From contig JAIRSA010000193.1 of NCBI GenBank assembly GCA_031255695.1, forward strand, positions 1-5,236: 5,236 bases of DNA, given 5' to 3'. Of this stretch, positions 4,319 through 5,236 are shown in pieces. Every line of letters begins with the position of its first letter. The stretch's first letter is position 1. A model generated the notes under the pieces. The model had not been told where the DNA came from, did no database searches, and worked only from the letters and a program-made list of their open reading frames with translations. Origin of the DNA: Eubacteriales Family XIII. Incertae Sedis bacterium (GTDB lineage: Bacteria; Bacillota; Clostridia; Peptostreptococcales; Anaerovoracaceae). The position numbers and the translations under genes were made by a program.

Positions 4319-5236
4319 TTGGCGAAAGATTTATATATTAAAGGTGCGAACGAGCACAACCTCAAGAATATCGACGTCAGGATACCGCGCGACAGGATGG
4401 TCGTCCTGACAGGGCTGAGCGGTTCCGGCAAATCGTCCCTGGCCTTCGACACGATATATGCCGAGGGGCAGCGGCGATATGTGGAGAGCCTTTCCGCATA
4501 CGCCCGCCAGTTCCTTGGGCAGATGGAGAAGCCGAATGTCGAGTACATAGACGGCCTCTCGCCGGCGATTTCCATAGACCAGAAGACGACGAGCCACAAC
4601 CCGCGCTCCACAGTCGGCACGGTCACTGAGATCCATGACTACCTGCGCCTCATGTACGCGCGCATCGGCATCCCCCACTGCCCCGTCTGCGGCGCCGAGA
4701 TCAGCAGCCAGACCGTCGACCAGATCGCCGACACCCTGATGGGCGCGCCGGAAGGGTCGCGGCTCACCCTGCTGGCCCCCGTGGTGCGGCAGCGCAAGGG
4801 CGAGCACGAGAAGATCCTGGAGCGCATACGCAAGGAGGGCTTCACCCGCGCCAGGGTGGACGGGGAGATCCGGCAGCTCGGCGAGGAGGAGATCCGGCTC
4901 GAAAAGACATTCAAGCACAGCATAGAGATAGTCATAGACAGGATCGTCATAAAGCCCGGCATAGACGGCAGGCTGGCCGAGTCCATAGAGCTGGCCATGA
5001 ACAGCGGCGACGGGCTCGTGCTCGCGCACGTCAAATATCCGGACGGGCACGAGGACGAGCGCGCGCTCAGCGCCAAGCTCGCCTGCCCTGAGCATGGCAT
5101 AAGCATCGAGGAGCTTGAGCCGCGCATGTTCTCCTTCAACAGCCCATTCGGCGCTTGCACGGAATGCAACGGGCTCGGCTTCATACAGCGCATCGATCCC
5201 GATCTCATTATTACCGAGAAAAAGAAGAGCATCATC
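4319..5236 (+). CDS. uvrA: Excinuclease ABC subunit A (UvrA), N-terminal third, truncated by window end
   Basis: UvrA is the ABC-type ATPase that first recognises DNA damage and delivers UvrB. The 306 codons visible are about a third of a protein usually near 940 residues. Visible are the first Walker A, GLSGSGKS (32-39); the stretch SIDQKTTSHNPRSTVGTVTE (85-104) containing the Q-loop; CPVCG (121-125); and the UvrB-binding region that follows. The zinc-module ligands appear as CPEH (256-259) and CTEC (280-283), so His replaces the second Cys of the first pair, a variant I recall from other Bacillota UvrA. The signature motif and second ATPase half lie beyond the window. Translation most likely starts at TTG 4319 (reading LAKDLYIKGANEHNLKN), with GGAAAGG (4305-4311) 7 nt upstream. 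It begins 33 bp after the uvrB stop with no promoter or terminator between, so the two genes are co-transcribed under the LexA-controlled promoter. Confidence 0.98.
   Translation, partial: MAKDLYIKGANEHNLKNIDVRIPRDRMVVLTGLSGSGKSSLAFDTIYAEGQRRYVESLSAYARQFLGQMEKPNVEYIDGLSPAISIDQKTTSHNPRSTVGTVTEIHDYLRLMYARIGIPHCPVCGAEISSQTVDQIADTLMGAPEGSRLTLLAPVVRQRKGEHEKILERIRKEGFTRARVDGEIRQLGEEEIRLEKTFKHSIEIVIDRIVIKPGIDGRLAESIELAMNSGDGLVLAHVKYPDGHEDERALSAKLACPEHGISIEELEPRMFSFNSPFGACTECNGLGFIQRIDPDLIITEKKKSII

Noticed and set aside
4331..5095. - strand open frame of 254 codons opposite uvrA.
   Set aside because: Antisense shadow of uvrA caused by biased third positions; no ribosome binding site or domain supports it.

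Overview
The window looks like a chromosomal stretch from a GC-rich member of the Bacillota (a Clostridia-like lineage is my best guess). Three things suggest this. The histidine kinase fragment carries the KGFTGENGR / STGLGLYLCK signatures of Gram-positive BceS/GraS-type sensors. A Gram-positive-type LexA box (GAAC-N4-GTTC) sits in the uvrB promoter. The order uvrB then uvrA in one operon is typical of Bacillota. Coding sequence is GC-rich, yet isoleucine is often written ATA. The genus cannot be told from this sequence alone.

Layout, left to right. (1) 1-249: the 3' end of a sensor histidine kinase on the + strand. (2) 250-446: a convergent intergenic gap filled by three tandem copies of a 41-bp GC-rich repeat. 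(3) 447-821, - strand: a small XRE-family regulator with its own TATAAT box, visibly more AT-rich than its neighbours. (4) 822-1320: a 500-bp divergent region without a convincing gene. It holds a palindrome at the regulator's promoter, two 33/34-identical repeats exactly 61 bp apart that resemble type I-E CRISPR repeats, a 14-bp palindrome, an extended -10 promoter, and a GC-rich leader made of repeated hairpin units. (5) 1321-1941, + strand: thymidylate kinase (tmk), most likely starting at a TTG codon. (6) 1942-2308: intergenic, with a 16-bp tandem duplication across the tmk stop, a strong stem-loop, and the uvrB promoter. (7) 2309-4285 uvrB and 4319-5236 uvrA (cut by the window end), both + strand, 33 bp apart.

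Functionally, uvrB and uvrA encode two of the three core proteins of nucleotide excision repair. A LexA box between the -35 and -10 of their promoter points to SOS control. tmk supplies dTTP precursors and appears to have its own promoter. The kinase and the XRE protein are regulators with no visible targets here. The least ordinary parts are the non-coding stretches: the CRISPR-like pair at 932-1026, the tandem repeats at 272-389 and the repeated hairpins in the tmk leader. No cas gene, transposase, rRNA or tRNA is visible.
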